Part shown: piece by piece, positions 50,273-59,534 of the stretch
How the letters are laid out: each line of letters opens with the position of its first letter
Position numbering within the stretch: position 1 is the stretch's first letter
Assembly (NCBI RefSeq): GCF_009669325.1
Contig: NZ_SZWE01000001.1
Location: 2,237,501-2,301,500 of the forward strand
Direction of reading: 5' to 3'
Length of the DNA: 64,000 bases
Origin: Roseovarius bejariae
Lineage (GTDB): Bacteria; Pseudomonadota; Alphaproteobacteria; Rhodobacterales; Rhodobacteraceae
Notes under the pieces: generated by a model
Told to the model about the DNA's origin: nothing
Seen by the model: only the letters and a program-made list of their open reading frames with translations
Databases searched by the model: none
Position numbers and translations under genes: made by a program

Positions 50273-51271
50273 ATGACGCTGAAATCCAAATTGATGTCGG
50301 CCGTGGCCGGTGTGGCCATGCTGTCGGGCGCAAGCGCGGCCAGCGCGCAAGAGATCACCGTGGGCTATTTCCTCGAATGGCCGATGCCCTTCCAATACGC
50401 CAAGGTCGAAGGCATGTACGACGAGGCGCTGGGCATGACCGTCAACTGGCGCGCCTTCGATACCGGCACGGCGATGAGTGCGGCCATGGCCAGCGGCGAC
50501 GTGCAGCTTTCGGTCAGCCAAGGGGTGCCGCCCTTCGTGGTCGCCACCAGCGCCGGGCAGGATTTGCAGGCCGTGGATGTGGCCGTGTCCTATGCCGACA
50601 ATGACAACTGTGTCGTGGCCGAGGCGCTTGAGATCGACAAGACCAACGCCGGGGAACTGGCGGGCAAGAAGGTGGCCGTGCCGCTGGGCACTGCGGCGCA
50701 CTATGGGTTCCTCAAGCAGATGAACCATTTCGGCGTCGATCTGGCCAGCATGGATGTTGTCAACATGGCCCCGCCCGAGGGGGCAGCGGCCATCGCGCAG
50801 GGCGCGGTTGACATGTTCTGCGGCTGGGGCGGCAGCCTGCGCCGCGCGCTGGAGCACGGCAATGTCCTGCTGACCGGTGCGGAAAAGGAAGATCTGGGCA
50901 TTCTGGTGTTTGACGTGACCAGTGGCCCGGCCGATTACATTGCCGAAAACCCCGAAGTCGTGGCGGCCTTCCTCAAGGTGACGGCGGACGCCAATGCCAT
51001 GTGGGCTGATCCGGCGAACCGCGACAAGATGCTGCCGGTGATCGCCAAGGACAGCGGCATGGACGTGGAGGCCACAGCGGCCACCATCGACACCTTCGTC
51101 TTCCCGCCGGTGGATGAGCAACTGACCGAGAAATGGCTCGGCGGTGGCGCACAGGAGTTCATGAAGGGTGTGGCCGACGTCTTCGTCGAGGCCGGAAGCA
51201 TCGATGCCGCGCTGGATACCTATGAAAGCAACGTGAACATCGGGCCGCTTGAGCAAGCCCACGGGATGTAA
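50273..51271 (+). CDS. tauA: Taurine ABC transporter substrate-binding protein TauA
   Basis: This is the periplasmic receptor that delivers taurine to TauBC, 332 residues. A Sec signal peptide (MLSGASAASAQ, cleavage near residue 25) precedes a fold with EITVGYFLEWPMPFQYAKVEGMYDEALGMTVNWRAFDTGTAMSAAMASGDVQLSVSQGVPPFVVA, the sulfonate-binding NMT1/THI5-like N-terminal domain. The sequence resembles TauA of the dissimilatory roseobacter type rather than E. coli TauA. GGGAG precedes ATG 50273. It begins the tauABC operon, divergent from tpa. Confidence 0.9.
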   Translation: MTLKSKLMSAVAGVAMLSGASAASAQEITVGYFLEWPMPFQYAKVEGMYDEALGMTVNWRAFDTGTAMSAAMASGDVQLSVSQGVPPFVVATSAGQDLQAVDVAVSYADNDNCVVAEALEIDKTNAGELAGKKVAVPLGTAAHYGFLKQMNHFGVDLASMDVVNMAPPEGAAAIAQGAVDMFCGWGGSLRRALEHGNVLLTGAEKEDLGILVFDVTSGPADYIAENPEVVAAFLKVTADANAMWADPANRDKMLPVIAKDSGMDVEATAATIDTFVFPPVDEQLTEKWLGGGAQEFMKGVADVFVEAGSIDAALDTYESNVNIGPLEQAHGM

Positions 51272-51355
51272 TCCCGATTGTCACGTGGCGCGGGCCGGGG
51301 CACCCCTTGGCCCGCGCCATACCTGTTTATCAAAAAACAACAACGGGGGGCGGGG

Positions 51356-52165
51356 ATGTCGACGCTATCCATCGAAAATATCTCGATGCGCTTTGACCTG
51401 CCGAATGGCGGGCATGTGCAGGCCTTGAAGGACGTCAGTCTTGAAATCAAGACCGGCGAATTGATGAGCGTGCTGGGGCCCTCGGGCTGTGGCAAGACCA
51501 CGCTTTTGAACATCGTGGCGGGGTTTCTGGCCCCGACCGAAGGCAAGATCATGCTGAACGATCACCTGGTCACCGGGCCTGATGCCGAACGCGGCATGGT
51601 CTTTCAGCAAGGCGCGCTGTTCGAATGGATGAGCGTCCGCGACAACGTGAGTTTCGGGCCGCGCATGGCGGGCAAGCGTGAAAAGGAATGGGCCGGGACG
51701 GTCGATCACCTGCTGGACGTGGTGGGGTTGCAGGACTTCAAGGAAAAGGCGGTTTATGAACTCTCGGGCGGGATGCAGCAGCGCGTGGCGCTGGCCCGTT
51801 GCCTTGCCAATGACCCCGACGTGATCCTGATGGACGAACCCTTGGGCGCGCTGGATGCGCTGACCCGTGAAAAGATGCAGGGGCTTGTCCTGAAGCTGTG
51901 GAAGGAAACCGGCAAGACGATCATCCTGATCACCCACTCGGTCGAAGAGGCGCTTTTGCTGGGCGAACGGTTGCTGGTCATGGCCCCGCGCCCGGGACGC
52001 ATCCACAAGGAATATCGCCTGCCCTTCGCCGATGATGGCGTGGGCAAAGACCTGCGCGAGGTCAAGAAGAACCCCGAGTTCGGGCAAAAGCGCGAGGAGA
52101 TCCTGTCGATGATCTGGGACATGGAAGAAGAGATCATGGGCCGCACCGAGGAGGCTTCGGCATGA
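51356..52165 (+). CDS. tauB: Taurine ABC transporter ATP-binding protein TauB
   Basis: This is the ATPase subunit of the taurine importer, 269 residues. Walker A GPSGCGKTT is near residue 44, the Q-loop VFQQGALFEWMSVRDNV near residue 85, the ABC signature LSGGMQQRVALARCLANDPDV near residue 140, and Walker B LMDEPLGALDALT near residue 160. The switch histidine follows in ILITHSVEEALLLGERLLVMAPRPG. ATG 51356 follows GGGGGCGGGG; an upstream frame is longer but lacks family match. It overlaps tauC by 4 bases. Confidence 0.93.
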   Translation: MSTLSIENISMRFDLPNGGHVQALKDVSLEIKTGELMSVLGPSGCGKTTLLNIVAGFLAPTEGKIMLNDHLVTGPDAERGMVFQQGALFEWMSVRDNVSFGPRMAGKREKEWAGTVDHLLDVVGLQDFKEKAVYELSGGMQQRVALARCLANDPDVILMDEPLGALDALTREKMQGLVLKLWKETGKTIILITHSVEEALLLGERLLVMAPRPGRIHKEYRLPFADDGVGKDLREVKKNPEFGQKREEILSMIWDMEEEIMGRTEEASA

Positions 52166-53427
52166 TTATCCTGATTATCTACGTCGCGATCTTTACGGCG
52201 GCCTTTTTCGTGGTGCGTTTCGGCGTCAGCAAATTCCGCCAGATGCAGGATTTCACCTCTCTCAAGACGGTGACCTTCGGCGACGAAAGCGCGGTAAAAC
52301 CGGATCGCTGGGCCAGCGTGATTTCCATTGTCACGATCTTTTTGCTCTGGGGGGCCTTTACCGGGTCGAAATGGGTGCCCGTCCATGCCCCCGGCCCCTT
52401 CGTGGGCGAGACCCAGTTCACCTATACGCTGGAGGCCCCGGACGGCGCCCGCGACGATGCCACGGTCTATGCCCGTGTTTTCGAGGTGGGCGAAGATGCC
52501 GACGAACCCGAGGTCGATCCCGGCGATGGCTTTGCCAAGAACGACGGGATCAAGGTGGGCGCGTGGCGCTCCGAGCTGTTGTTGATGGACAAGAACGACG
52601 AGGTGAAGCGCAAGGAAGGCGCCAAGATCGTGGCGATTGACGGTCAGCCCGTCGCGCCCGGTGAGACTGTCCGCGTGGCCGACGGGTCGGTCGCGATCAC
52701 CTCCAAGGGCTCGATCAACTTCAGCCCCGCCAAGGGCATGCAGATGGAGCCGATCTGGCTGCCTTCGCCCGAGGCCGTGGTGGCCCGCGTGGGCGAAATC
52801 GCCAGCGAAGGCTATCAGAACTTTACCCTGTGGCAGCACCTTTTCTGGTCGCTCTTCCGGGTGATCGTGGGCTTTATCATCGGCGCGGCAGTGGGCATTC
52901 CGCTGGGCTATGCCATGGGGCTTTCTGACTGGTTCCGCGGTTGGTTCGACCCGATCGTCGAATTCATGCGCCCGGTGCCGCCCTTGGCCCTGATCCCGCT
53001 GGTGATCATCTGGGCGGGCATCGGCGAGTCGGGCAAGATCATCCTGCTGTTCCTTGCGGCGCTGTGGATCATGACCATCTCGGCGCGTGCGGGCGTGTCC
53101 GGCGTGGCGATCTCCAAGGTGCACGCGGCCTATTCGCTGGGCGCCAGCAAATGGCAACTGATGCGCCACGTGATCGTCCCGAATTCCCTGCCGGAAATAT
53201 TCACCGGCGCGCGGGTGGCGATGGGGGTTTGCTGGGGCACCGTGGTGGCCGCCGAACTTGTCGCCGCCGAAAAGGGCGCGGGCATGATGGTGATGGTCGC
53301 CAGCCGCTTCCAGAACACCGACATCGTGATCATGGGGATCATCCTGATCGGGATCATCGGCTATGGCATCGACATACTGATGCGCAAGGCCGAGGCATGG
53401 CTCGTGCCGTGGAAGGGCCGTATCTGA
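52162..53427 (+). CDS. tauC: Taurine ABC transporter permease TauC, with extra N-terminal domain
   Basis: This is the membrane subunit of the taurine importer. The C-terminal part (about residues 215-421) is a normal TauC/SsuC permease with EFMRPVPPLALIPLVIIWAGIGESGKI and the EAA loop AYSLGASKWQLMRHVIVPNSLPEIFTGARVAMG. The protein is 421 residues, about 150 longer than usual TauC. The addition holds a first helix at residues 1-20, a second near 52-70 and a roughly 125-residue acidic, beta-rich segment, likely periplasmic, before the WLPSPEAV motif. TauB and TauC overlap by 4 bases. The function of the added domain is unknown. Confidence 0.9.
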   Translation: MIILIIYVAIFTAAFFVVRFGVSKFRQMQDFTSLKTVTFGDESAVKPDRWASVISIVTIFLLWGAFTGSKWVPVHAPGPFVGETQFTYTLEAPDGARDDATVYARVFEVGEDADEPEVDPGDGFAKNDGIKVGAWRSELLLMDKNDEVKRKEGAKIVAIDGQPVAPGETVRVADGSVAITSKGSINFSPAKGMQMEPIWLPSPEAVVARVGEIASEGYQNFTLWQHLFWSLFRVIVGFIIGAAVGIPLGYAMGLSDWFRGWFDPIVEFMRPVPPLALIPLVIIWAGIGESGKIILLFLAALWIMTISARAGVSGVAISKVHAAYSLGASKWQLMRHVIVPNSLPEIFTGARVAMGVCWGTVVAAELVAAEKGAGMMVMVASRFQNTDIVIMGIILIGIIGYGIDILMRKAEAWLVPWKGRI

Positions 53428-53445
53428 CCCCGGCCACATCGGCGA

Positions 53446-53481
53446 AAAACGGCCCGGTGCGCACGTCGCCCGGGCCGTTTT
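53446..53481 (+). terminator. Intrinsic terminator after tauC
   Basis: AAAACGGCCCGG (53446-53457) pairs with CCGGGCCGTTTT (53470-53481), giving a U-rich right arm, 19 bp after the tauC stop. It closes the tauABC operon before glmM. Confidence 0.85.
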
Positions 53482-53561
53482 GCCTTTGGACAAAGCCACG
53501 TGTTGTTGCGCTGGTGGCCATGCTGTAATGAAAGCCCCAGTTTGTACGAGAGGATGCCGCG

Positions 53562-54905
53562 ATGAGCGATGAGACGCTGTTTGGAACCGACGGGGTGCGG
53601 GGCGAGGCCAATTCATGGCCGATGACCGCGGAGGTGGCGATGAAACTCGCCGCGGCGGCGGGCCGGTATTTCCGGCGCGACCAACAGGAACACCGCGTGG
53701 TGATCGGCAAGGACACGCGGCTTTCGGGCTACATGATCGAAAACGCGCTGACGGCGGGGTTCACCTCGACGGGGATGAACGTGTTTCTTCTGGGGCCGGT
53801 GCCGACACCGGCCATCGGCTACCTGACGCATTCGATGCGCGCCGACGTGGGCGTGATGATCTCGGCCAGTCATAACCCGGCCACTGACAACGGGATCAAG
53901 TTTTTCGGTCCCGATGGGTTCAAGCTCTCGGACGAGGCCGAGGCTGAAATCATGGAGCTTTACCGCGCGGGGGTTTCGCTTGCCAATCCCGAGGCCATCG
54001 GGCGCGCCCGGCGGCTTGAGGATGCGCGCGGGCGCTACGTGGAATATGCCAAGACAACCTTCCCCCGACGCCTGCGCCTTGACGGGCTGCGCATCGTTCT
54101 GGATTGCGCCAATGGCGCGGCCTATAACGCCGCGCCCAAGGTGCTTTGGGAACTGGGCGCCGAGGTGATCCCCATCGGCGTGTCGCCCGACGGCTTCAAC
54201 ATCAACGAAAAATGCGGCTCCACCCATCCGCAGGTGGCGGCCCAACGGGTGCGCGAGACCCGCGCCGACCTGGGGATTTGCCTTGATGGCGATGCCGACC
54301 GGGTGATCCTGATCGATGAGACAGGCCAGATCGCCGATGGTGATCAGATCATGGGCCTGATTGCCACGCGCTGGGCCGAGGAAGGGCGGCTTTCGGGCAA
54401 TGCCCTTGTGGCGACGGTGATGTCGAACCTCGGGCTGGAACGCTATCTCGAAACCCGTGGTATCGCGCTTGAACGCACCAAGGTTGGTGACCGCTATGTC
54501 GTTGAGCGGATGCGCGAAGGCGGGTTCAACCTTGGGGGCGAACAATCCGGCCATATCGTGATGACCGATTATGCCACCACCGGCGATGGGCTGATCGGGG
54601 CGCTGCAATTCCTGTCGGCCATGGTGGAAACCGGCGACAAGGCCAGCACCCTGACCCGCGTGTTCGATCCGTTGCCCCAAAAGCTGGTCAACCTGCGCTA
54701 TGCGCTGGGCAAGGCCCCGTTGGAACAGGACGCCGTGCAGGAGGCCATAACGCAGGCCGAATCGCGCCTCGGCCGGGCCGGGCGTCTCTTGATCCGCAAA
54801 TCCGGGACCGAGCCGCTGATCCGGGTCATGGGCGAGGCCGAGGACATGGGCCTTCTCGAAGATGTGCTGGAGAAAGTCGTCAGCGAGGTGCGCGCGGCCT
54901 GTTGA
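53562..54905 (+). CDS. glmM: Phosphoglucosamine mutase GlmM
   Basis: GlmM converts glucosamine-6-phosphate to glucosamine-1-phosphate for peptidoglycan and LPS precursors. The 447-residue length is standard. The phosphoserine is in [18 protein letters not shown] (Ser103 by codon count), the metal loop is [12 protein letters not shown] near residue 245, the sugar-binding loop is GGEQSGHIV near residue 327, and the C-terminal phosphate site is [24 protein letters not shown] lies before ATG 53562. It stands alone in orientation and converges closely with the epimerase gene. Confidence 0.97.
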   Translation: MSDETLFGTDGVRGEANSWPMTAEVAMKLAAAAGRYFRRDQQEHRVVIGKDTRLSGYMIENALTAGFTSTGMNVFLLGPVPTPAIGYLTHSMRADVGVMISASHNPATDNGIKFFGPDGFKLSDEAEAEIMELYRAGVSLANPEAIGRARRLEDARGRYVEYAKTTFPRRLRLDGLRIVLDCANGAAYNAAPKVLWELGAEVIPIGVSPDGFNINEKCGSTHPQVAAQRVRETRADLGICLDGDADRVILIDETGQIADGDQIMGLIATRWAEEGRLSGNALVATVMSNLGLERYLETRGIALERTKVGDRYVVERMREGGFNLGGEQSGHIVMTDYATTGDGLIGALQFLSAMVETGDKASTLTRVFDPLPQKLVNLRYALGKAPLEQDAVQEAITQAESRLGRAGRLLIRKSGTEPLIRVMGEAEDMGLLEDVLEKVVSEVRAAC

Positions 54906-54913
54906 CCGCCTGG

Positions 54914-55789
54914 TTACGGCGCGCGCCACCCCGCGCGGCGGACCTCACCCACCAAGGATTGCGCCGAAACCTGTGGCAGGGGCACAAGTCCAAGCAGCTT
55001 GGATACATCCATTTCGAGGGTCTTCAGGGCATGGGCCGGGGCCGCCCGCGTCTCAAACGGCACCTGTGCCGCGTGCAGGATCGCATCCATACCCACCAAT
55101 CCCGGGCTTGCCACGTTCAGGATAGGCGGCAGTGTCAGCGCCGGGTCGAGCAGGCGGGTCAACACATGGGCCAGCGTTTCAGGGCCGATATAGCTTCGGC
55201 GCGGGCCGTGGCCATCGGGAAAGCGGTCCAACGTCACCGGCCCGTTTTGCGCCGCGCGAAACAGGCTGTCGCAGCCCGCGACATTGCCAAGGCGCAGGCA
55301 GGTCACACCGGGCAGCCCGGACAGCGCGATTTCCATGGCGCGTTTGGCCCTGCCATAGGGGGCCGTCGGCTTGCATGGCGTGGCCTCATTCACGCGCGCG
55401 CTGTCGGTGCCATAGACCGCTTGGGTCGAGGCCACCAAGACACGTTCGATGCCAGCGGTTTTCGCCGCCTCCACCGCCGCCAGTGCCAGGTCGGTGTTGC
55501 GTTCAAGGGCTGTGTCATCGCCGTCCGTCACCCCCGCCAGAACGACCATCCCCGAAATTCCCCGCGGCAAGGGCGGTGGGGCAGACCCCAGAATATCCCA
55601 CTCCAACGCTTGGCCGGGATACCCCGCGATGACAGGGCGGGCCGTGCCGGGGCGGTGTTGCCAGAGACCTGCCCCATCGGGCCAGACCTTTGCCAAGGCC
55701 CGGCCGACCTTGCCGGTCGCGCCCAGAATCAGGGGGCCAGTGGCGTCAGTGTGGGCGGTCACAGGGGGCTCCGGTTGCGGGTTTTGCAT
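54914..55789 (-). CDS. NAD-dependent epimerase/dehydratase family protein
   Basis: This is a short-chain-dehydrogenase-fold protein of 291 residues. The nucleotide loop is LILGATGKVGRALAK near residue 24 (GxxGxxG). VASTQAVYGTD near residue 125 supplies the catalytic serine/threonine, and PYGRAKRAMEIAL near residue 148 supplies the YxxxK pair. The product probably modifies a nucleotide sugar or related compound, but no specific activity can be assigned. ATG 55789 is used; a GTG at 55795 is also in frame and neither has a clear ribosome-binding site. It is divergent from the sugar transferase gene. Confidence 0.82.
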   Translation of the reverse strand: MQNPQPEPPVTAHTDATGPLILGATGKVGRALAKVWPDGAGLWQHRPGTARPVIAGYPGQALEWDILGSAPPPLPRGISGMVVLAGVTDGDDTALERNTDLALAAVEAAKTAGIERVLVASTQAVYGTDSARVNEATPCKPTAPYGRAKRAMEIALSGLPGVTCLRLGNVAGCDSLFRAAQNGPVTLDRFPDGHGPRRSYIGPETLAHVLTRLLDPALTLPPILNVASPGLVGMDAILHAAQVPFETRAAPAHALKTLEMDVSKLLGLVPLPQVSAQSLVGEVRRAGWRAP

Positions 55790-55998
55790 TGGCACGGCTT
55801 ATACCATGCGTTGACTGTGGTCTATCAGGTTACACGCTAAGGCATAGAGTTGACAGCGCGGCGGCAAAGCGGATAGCTGCACCCTTCACAAGGTCGATCC
55901 AGTCCCTGCCATCCCCGCAATCGGGATGGCCGCGCCGGTCGGCCTCAAAGACAGGGGCTCATGTGCAGGGGCCTTCAGTGTGGTAAGAGGCGCCCCAT

Positions 55999-56658
55999 AT
56001 GACGCTGTCAAAGCGTGGTTTCGATCTTGGTTTGTTGATCCTGTTGTCGGTGGTGCTTGTCCCGCTGCTTGCGATCCTCGTGATCCTCATGCTGATCCGG
56101 GGGGAGCGTCCGATTTTTTTCGGGGCCGAGCGGATGCATGACCCCACAACGCGTTTTACCCTGTGGAAACTGCGAACCATGACGCCCGACCACAACGACA
56201 AGGGGGTATCGGGGGGCGACAAACGTGACCGGATCACGCCCATGGGCCACCGGCTGCGCCGGACGCGGATGGATGAACTGCCGCAGATGTGGAACATCCT
56301 GCGCGGCGACATCAGTTTTGTCGGCCCGCGCCCGCCGCTGCCCCGTTATGTGCAGCAGTTTCCCGACGTTTATGGTGAGGTTCTGCGCTCACGCCCCGGT
56401 GTGACGGGGCTGGCGACGCTGGTCTTTGCTTCGCATGAGGAGGCGCTTTTGCGCGGTTGCACGACGCCCGAGCAAACCGAACGCGTTTACGTTCGGCGCT
56501 GCGTGCCCCGCAAGGCGCGCATCGACCTTCTCTATCAGAAGAATCAGGGGCTTTGTCTGGATGCTTATCTGGTCGCCCTGACGGCGGGGCGGTTCCTTGG
56601 GCTGGTGGGCCGCAAGGGGCGCCTTCCCCGTCGCCGGGGAAGGCCGCAATCACCTTGA
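55999..56658 (+). CDS. Bacterial sugar transferase (undecaprenyl-phosphate glycosyl-1-phosphate transferase)
   Basis: The enzyme transfers a sugar-1-phosphate to the undecaprenyl carrier, starting an exopolysaccharide or O-antigen. The 219-residue protein is the short single-helix form: KRGFDLGLLILLSVVLVPLLAILVILMLIRGE is the membrane segment, followed by FTLWKLRTM, RRTRMDELPQMWNILRGDISFVGPRPPLP (catalytic DE pair and GPRP) and SRPGVTGLATL. The basic C terminus (RKGRLPRRRGRP) is unusual. It ends at the convergent outer-membrane gene with no gap. An epimerase gene is divergent upstream. Confidence 0.9.
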   Translation: MTLSKRGFDLGLLILLSVVLVPLLAILVILMLIRGERPIFFGAERMHDPTTRFTLWKLRTMTPDHNDKGVSGGDKRDRITPMGHRLRRTRMDELPQMWNILRGDISFVGPRPPLPRYVQQFPDVYGEVLRSRPGVTGLATLVFASHEEALLRGCTTPEQTERVYVRRCVPRKARIDLLYQKNQGLCLDAYLVALTAGRFLGLVGRKGRLPRRRGRPQSP

Positions 56659-57348
56659 TCAGAAGCTGTAGCTGACGCCGAAGTTGACCGCGTGGGTCAC
56701 GATGTCGGTGCTCAGTTTGCCCGGGGCGGTGCCGGCCGGGGCGTCGATGGTCAGGTCGTTATCCGACCATGTGACCTGATATTCGCCGAACAGGGCCCAA
56801 TCCTGGTTCAACTCGTATTTCAGGCCCGCGATCCCGCGTGCGGCAAGGCCGGTGGTTTCATACCCGAAGGTGCGCACCGAGCCAGCCGCCAGGGGCTGAA
56901 CATCGACGTGCGGCATGGCAATACCAAGGCCCGCCCCCACGTAGGGGGTGAACTTGGGCGTCTTGGCAAAGGCGCCGGGCCAGCGTTTCATCACGTTGGC
57001 GGTGATGATGTTGTGACCGTCCGACATCTCAAGCTTGCTGACACCGATCGCCGCCATGGAGGCGGCATCGGCATAGGCTTTGGCGTGGGTCAGTTCCAGG
57101 CCGAACCCGAGGTTGTTGGCCGTCCACCAAGTCCCGCGGGCCCCGTAATAAAAGGGATTCTCCAGCGGTTTCCCTTCCCAGTTGACCGACCGGTTGACCG
57201 GGGCGCCACCGGGCAGGCTGCCCGAAATCGTGCTGTCCTGCACGCTTTGCACACCCATGTAGAGGCTCAGCTCCATCTCGGCGGCGACGGGCGCGGCGAC
57301 AAGGCTCGCTGTGGCGGCTGCAATCGCGGTTTTGGTAAGGCGTTTCAT
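56659..57348 (-). CDS. Outer-membrane beta-barrel protein, LpxQ-like
   Basis: This is a 229-residue protein with a Sec signal peptide (AATASLVAAPVAA-EM, cleavage near residue 23) and alternating short beta segments ending in an aromatic residue (VSYSF), the outer-membrane barrel terminus. MELSLYMGVQS, ENPFYYGARGTWWTANNLGFGLELTHAKAYAD and MSDGHNIITANVMKRWPG recall the rhizobial lipid A oxidase LpxQ, from memory. The enzyme name is tentative; a plain porin-like barrel is the alternative. It is divergent from petABC, with a perfect 15-bp direct repeat between them. Confidence 0.72.
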   Translation of the reverse strand: MKRLTKTAIAAATASLVAAPVAAEMELSLYMGVQSVQDSTISGSLPGGAPVNRSVNWEGKPLENPFYYGARGTWWTANNLGFGLELTHAKAYADAASMAAIGVSKLEMSDGHNIITANVMKRWPGAFAKTPKFTPYVGAGLGIAMPHVDVQPLAAGSVRTFGYETTGLAARGIAGLKYELNQDWALFGEYQVTWSDNDLTIDAPAGTAPGKLSTDIVTHAVNFGVSYSF

Positions 57349-57411
57349 GGGCGTGACCCTTCCAGTTTAACGGTTTTTCGAGGATTTCCTTACACCCGCC
57401 GAAGGGGCCCG

Positions 57412-57461
57412 ACAAGCGCGACACATGGGCACGCGCATACGGTGTCACAAGCGCGACACAT
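57412..57461. repeat. Perfect 15-bp direct repeat in the petA upstream region
   Basis: ACAAGCGCGACACAT occurs at 57412-57426 and 57447-57461, 35 bp start to start, in the 256-bp divergent region between the LpxQ-like gene and petA. The distance is a little over three DNA turns, as expected for two same-face protein sites. It is a candidate operator for either gene. Confidence 0.6.
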
Positions 57462-57604
57462 CAGCACCACCTTGAAATCGGCGACATTGCGCACTGGACT
57501 GCCCCTCAAAGCCCCGCTAAACAGCGCGCCAGTAGGCTTTTCCAATCGAAAGGCCCGCGAATCCGTATGTGGCCGGTCCCGGCTTTGAGAATGGAGAAAA
57601 CCTC

Positions 57605-58183
57605 GTGTCCCACGCAGAAGATCACGAAGGCACCCGTAGGGATTTCCTCTACTACGCCACCGCCGGTGCAGGTGCCGTAACCGCAGGGGCCGCCGTTTGG
57701 CCTCTGGTCAATCAGATGAACCCCTCCGCCGATGTTCAGGCGCTCAGCTCGATCCGGGTTGACGTGTCGGGCCTCTCGGAAGGCAGCCAAGTAACGGTGA
57801 AATGGCTGGGCAAGCCGGTTTTCATCCGCCGCCGCACCCCCCCCGAGATCGAACAGGCCCGCGCCGTGTCGCTGGATGACCTGCCCGACAAGATCGCGCG
57901 GAACAACAACATCGCAGGCGAAGTGCCCGCCACCGACGAAAACCGCGCGCTGGACGAAAGCGGCGAGTGGTTGGTGCAGATGGGCGTTTGCACGCACCTT
58001 GGCTGTGTCCCGCTGAACGACGCGGGCGATTATGTCGGCCCCGAAGGCGTCGGCGGCTGGTTCTGCCCCTGCCACGGCTCGCACTACGACAGCGCCGGGC
58101 GCATCCGCAAAGGGCCCGCGCCGGAAAACCTGCCGGTGCCGGTGGCCGAATTCGTCGACGAAACGACGATCCAACTGGGATAA
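57605..58183 (+). CDS. petA: Ubiquinol-cytochrome c reductase Rieske iron-sulfur subunit
   Basis: This is the Rieske subunit of the cytochrome bc1 complex, 192 residues. It starts at a GTG (57605) giving the family-typical [25 protein letters not shown]; the twin-arginine-like RRDF precedes the membrane anchor. The [2Fe-2S] ligands are CTHLGCVPL near residue 130 and CPCHGSHYD near residue 150. A GTG at 57569 would add 12 residues with no family support. GGAG lies 9 bases upstream. It leads the petABC operon. Confidence 0.96.
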   Translation: MSHAEDHEGTRRDFLYYATAGAGAVTAGAAVWPLVNQMNPSADVQALSSIRVDVSGLSEGSQVTVKWLGKPVFIRRRTPPEIEQARAVSLDDLPDKIARNNNIAGEVPATDENRALDESGEWLVQMGVCTHLGCVPLNDAGDYVGPEGVGGWFCPCHGSHYDSAGRIRKGPAPENLPVPVAEFVDETTIQLG

Positions 58184-58195
58184 GGAAACGCGCAC

Positions 58196-59518
58196 ATGTC
58201 CGGAATTCCGCACGATCACTACGAGCCCAAGACGGGCGGCGAGAAATGGCTTCATTCGCGCCTGCCCATCGTCGGCCTGCTGTATGACACCATCATGATC
58301 CCCACACCCAAGAACCTGAACTGGATGTGGATCTGGGGGATCGTCCTCACGTTCTGCCTTGCCTTGCAGATCATCACCGGCATCATCCTCGTGATGCACT
58401 ACACGCCGCATGTCGACCTGGCCTTCGCCAGCATCGAACACATCATGCGCAACGTGAACGGCGGCCACATGATCCGCTACCTGCACATGAACGGGGCATC
58501 GCTGTTCTTCCTTGCCGTTTACCTGCACATCTTCCGCGGTCTCTACTACGGGTCCTACAAGGCCCCGCGCGAGATCACGTGGATCATCGGCATGTTGATC
58601 TATCTGTGCATGATGGGCACCGCCTTCATGGGCTATGTTCTGCCCTGGGGTCAGATGTCGTTCTGGGGGGCAACGGTGATCACCGGCCTCTTCGGCGCCA
58701 TTCCCTTCATCGGTGAATCGATCCAGACATGGCTTCTGGGCGGACCGGCGGTGGATAATGCCACGCTGAACCGCTTCTTCTCGCTGCACTACCTGCTGCC
58801 CTTCGTGATCGCCGCTCTTGTGGCCGTTCACATCTGGGCGTTCCACACCACGGGCAACAACAACCCCACTGGTGTCGAAGTGCGCCGCGGTTCCAAGGCC
58901 GAGGCCGAGAAAGACACCGTGCCGTTCTGGCCCTACTTCGTGATCAAGGACCTCTTCGCACTGGCCCTGATCATGGTGATCTTCTTTGCCGTTGTCGGCT
59001 TCATGCCCAACTACCTGGGCCACCCCGACAACTACATCGAGGCCAACCCGCTTTCGACGCCTGCCCACATCGTGCCCGAATGGTACTTCCTGCCATTCTA
59101 CGCGATCCTGCGGGCCTTCACCTCGGATGTCTGGGTGGTGATGTTCGCAAGCTGGATCACCGGCGGTATCGTCGACGCCAAGTTCTTCGGTGTGCTGGCG
59201 ATGTTCGGCGCGATCATCGTGATGGCCCTGGCGCCTTGGCTCGACACCTCGTCGGTCCGCTCGGGTCGGTATCGTCCGATGTTCAAATGGTGGTTTGCCC
59301 TGCTCTGCGTCGATTTCGTGGTGCTGATGTGGGCCGGGGCCATGCCCGCCGAGCCGCCCTATTCGATCATCTCGCTGATCGGTGCGGCCTACTGGTTTGC
59401 TTACTTCCTGATCATCCTGCCCCTGCTTGGCGTGATCGAGAAACCGCAATCACAGCCCGAAACGATCGAAGACGACTTCGTTTCGCACTATCCGAAATCC
59501 GGCACGCCGGCTGAATAA
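58196..59518 (+). CDS. petB: Cytochrome b of the bc1 complex
   Basis: This membrane subunit carries the two b hemes and both quinone sites of the bc1 complex, 440 residues. Typical parts are [46 protein letters not shown] with heme-ligating histidines, [22 protein letters not shown] (Qo region), the second histidine pair near [20 protein letters not shown], and [18 protein letters not shown]. It follows petA by 12 bp and precedes petC by 16 bp, so the three are co-transcribed. Confidence 0.98.
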   Translation: MSGIPHDHYEPKTGGEKWLHSRLPIVGLLYDTIMIPTPKNLNWMWIWGIVLTFCLALQIITGIILVMHYTPHVDLAFASIEHIMRNVNGGHMIRYLHMNGASLFFLAVYLHIFRGLYYGSYKAPREITWIIGMLIYLCMMGTAFMGYVLPWGQMSFWGATVITGLFGAIPFIGESIQTWLLGGPAVDNATLNRFFSLHYLLPFVIAALVAVHIWAFHTTGNNNPTGVEVRRGSKAEAEKDTVPFWPYFVIKDLFALALIMVIFFAVVGFMPNYLGHPDNYIEANPLSTPAHIVPEWYFLPFYAILRAFTSDVWVVMFASWITGGIVDAKFFGVLAMFGAIIVMALAPWLDTSSVRSGRYRPMFKWWFALLCVDFVVLMWAGAMPAEPPYSIISLIGAAYWFAYFLIILPLLGVIEKPQSQPETIEDDFVSHYPKSGTPAE

Positions 59519-59534
59519 GAAAGGAAACGGGATA

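Noticed and set aside
51754..53616. A 620-codon frame opposite tauB and tauC
   Set aside because: Low-complexity His/Arg/Gly content; both plus-strand genes have clear motifs and 4-bp coupling.
57506..59449. A 647-codon frame opposite petA and petB
   Set aside because: No family features; the plus-strand bc1 genes are beyond doubt.
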